From positions 1 to 7,785 of the forward strand of contig JACROX010000024.1 of assembly GCA_016214225.1 (NCBI GenBank): a stretch of DNA of 7,785 nucleotides, written 5' to 3'. The stretch's first letter is position 1, and each line of letters opens with the position of its first letter. Made by a program: the position numbers and the translations under genes. The stretch comes from Candidatus Peregrinibacteria bacterium. Its GTDB lineage: Bacteria > Patescibacteriota > Gracilibacteria > UBA1369 > LOWO2-01-FULL-3. Below the pieces are notes generated by a model. That model made no database searches, was not told where the DNA came from, and saw nothing but the letters and a program-made list of their open reading frames with translations. Shown here piece by piece: positions 7,289-7,785 of this stretch.

Positions 7289-7317
7289 TTCTTAACACAG
7301 CATATGGTATTTTTCAA
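7289..7317 (-). promoter_or_regulatory. Candidate gpmA promoter, possibly giving a leaderless transcript
   Basis: On the - strand, TTGAAA (7317-7312) and TAAGAA (7294-7289) are 17 bases apart, and a TG dinucleotide stands one base before the -10. The predicted transcript start falls within about a base of the GTG start at 7281, so the messenger may have no leader. The -10 is a weak match (three of six), so this is tentative. Confidence 0.25.
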
Positions 7318-7324
7318 CAATGTC

Positions 7325-7333
7325 TGATAAAAT
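7325..7333 (+). promoter_or_regulatory. Candidate extended -10 promoter of the manC gene
   Basis: TGATAAAAT is an extended -10 element (TG, one base, then TAAAAT, five of six). No good -35 lies 17 bases upstream (TGGTAT at 7305-7310). Transcription would begin at about 7340-7341, on the ATG itself, and there is no Shine-Dalgarno site, so a leaderless messenger is predicted. If the upstream in-frame ATG at 7320 were the true start, this element would be coding sequence. Confidence 0.35.
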
Positions 7334-7340
7334 CGGCGTC

Positions 7341-7785
7341 ATGAAAGCAGTAATACTCGCAGGTGGAGGCGGAACAAGACTCTGGCCTCTCTCTACGGAA
7401 GAAAAACCAAAACAGTTTCAACGCCTTATCTCGGATAAGACAATGATTGAAGAAACGATGGATTTGATGGATTTTTTGAAACCCGAAGATATCTACATAG
7501 CGACAAACAAAAATCACGTTGGCCTGATAAGAGAACTTTGTCCAAAAATTCCCGGAGAAAATATAATAATTGAACCGGCGTTAAGAGATACTGCTTCATG
7601 TATCGGACTCGCCTCTTTGATAATCGCGCATCGTCATCCTAATGAAGTTGTGTCCATAATTTACACCGACTATTTAATAAAAAACAAAAAAGAACTTTCC
7701 GAAAAACTGCGAATCGCGGAAAAGATAGCCAAAAAAGAAGGGTTTTACCCGGCGGCGGGGATCCTTTTTGATCTGGGGGTTTCAA
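7341..7785 (+). CDS. manC: Mannose-1-phosphate guanylyltransferase-type nucleotidyltransferase, N-terminal part
   Basis: The first 148 codons are present and the gene runs off the window. MKAVILAGGGGTRLWPLS (1-18) is the nucleotide-binding loop of sugar-phosphate nucleotidylyltransferases, and KPKQF (22-26) is the signature of mannose-1-phosphate guanylyltransferases, which make GDP-mannose from mannose-1-phosphate and GTP. EPALRDTASCIGLASLII follows (starting at residue 78), matching the family's EPxxRNTAxAIALA with Asp for Asn. IIYTDYLIKN stands where most members have a P-A-D-H sequence. I chose ATG 7341 because it gives the standard N-terminus; an in-frame ATG at 7320 would add seven residues. 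The product would feed glycan or surface polysaccharide synthesis. From about residue 135 the translation no longer resembles the expected TIGIKPTxPxTGYGYI region, so the last ~45 bases may be unreliable. Another NDP-sugar pyrophosphorylase specificity is possible but less likely. Confidence 0.85.
   Translation, partial: MKAVILAGGGGTRLWPLSTEEKPKQFQRLISDKTMIEETMDLMDFLKPEDIYIATNKNHVGLIRELCPKIPGENIIIEPALRDTASCIGLASLIIAHRHPNEVVSIIYTDYLIKNKKELSEKLRIAEKIAKKEGFYPAAGILFDLGVS

Noticed and set aside
7282..7320. TTG at 7320 as the start of gpmA
   Set aside because: The 13 extra residues are not found in the family; the GTG at 7281 gives the standard N-terminus and a length of 249.
7314..7517. 67-codon open frame on the - strand at the manC start
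   Set aside because: It is antisense to the conserved nucleotide-binding loop of the manC-type gene and has no recognisable feature.
1..7785. UGA recoded to glycine (as in Gracilibacteria/SR1)
   Set aside because: TGA ends the M24 peptidase, pyk and ruvC at the family-expected points, and no in-frame TGA interrupts any conserved protein.
1..7785. CRISPR array, insertion sequence, tRNA or rRNA
   Set aside because: No spaced direct repeats, transposase frame, terminal inverted repeats, cloverleaf or ribosomal RNA sequence were seen; all but about 270 bases are accounted for by genes.

Overview
The window is AT-rich bacterial DNA of a compact genome. Genes are packed tightly, coding strands are rich in A, and several adjacent genes overlap by 1-4 bases. 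Every protein that can be recognised is a housekeeping or cell-envelope function. UGA acts as an ordinary stop (the M24 peptidase, pyk and ruvC all end on TGA at the expected family length), so the code is the standard bacterial one. Small overlapping genes, mostly without Shine-Dalgarno sites, in a mixed housekeeping string would suit a Candidate Phyla Radiation (Patescibacteria) lineage, for example a parcubacterium. That is an inference from style, not proof.

Layout: (1) 2-295 is the C-terminal end of an M24 metallopeptidase (Xaa-Pro aminopeptidase type). (2) 296-504 is a non-coding gap. It has a 13-bp perfect hairpin starting at the peptidase stop codon, a GC-rich tandem repeat, a second small hairpin and a probable promoter. 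(3) 505-6539 is a five-gene + strand string: glmS, pyk, ruvC, a membrane-anchored TPR protein and a type IV prepilin peptidase (pilD). The first three junctions are TAATG or ATGA overlaps, which suggests one co-transcribed, translationally coupled unit. (4) 6532-7281 is gpmA on the - strand, overlapping the end of pilD tail-to-tail by 8 bases. (5) 7341-7785 is the start of a mannose-1-phosphate guanylyltransferase (manC type) on the + strand, divergent from gpmA and cut by the window end.

Functionally, gpmA and pyk are lower-glycolysis enzymes. glmS draws fructose-6-phosphate and glutamine into amino-sugar synthesis for the cell wall. manC supplies GDP-mannose for glycans. pilD processes type IV pilins or pseudopilins, and the TPR protein next to it is a plausible but unproven envelope partner. 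ruvC resolves Holliday junctions and has no evident link to its neighbours.

No mobile element, CRISPR array, RNA gene or defence system is visible, and I find no convincing new multi-gene system. The points most worth a second look are the hairpin and repeat island at 292-391, the possible leaderless divergent promoters at 7281-7341, the potassium-independence signature in pyruvate kinase, and the odd last ~45 bases.
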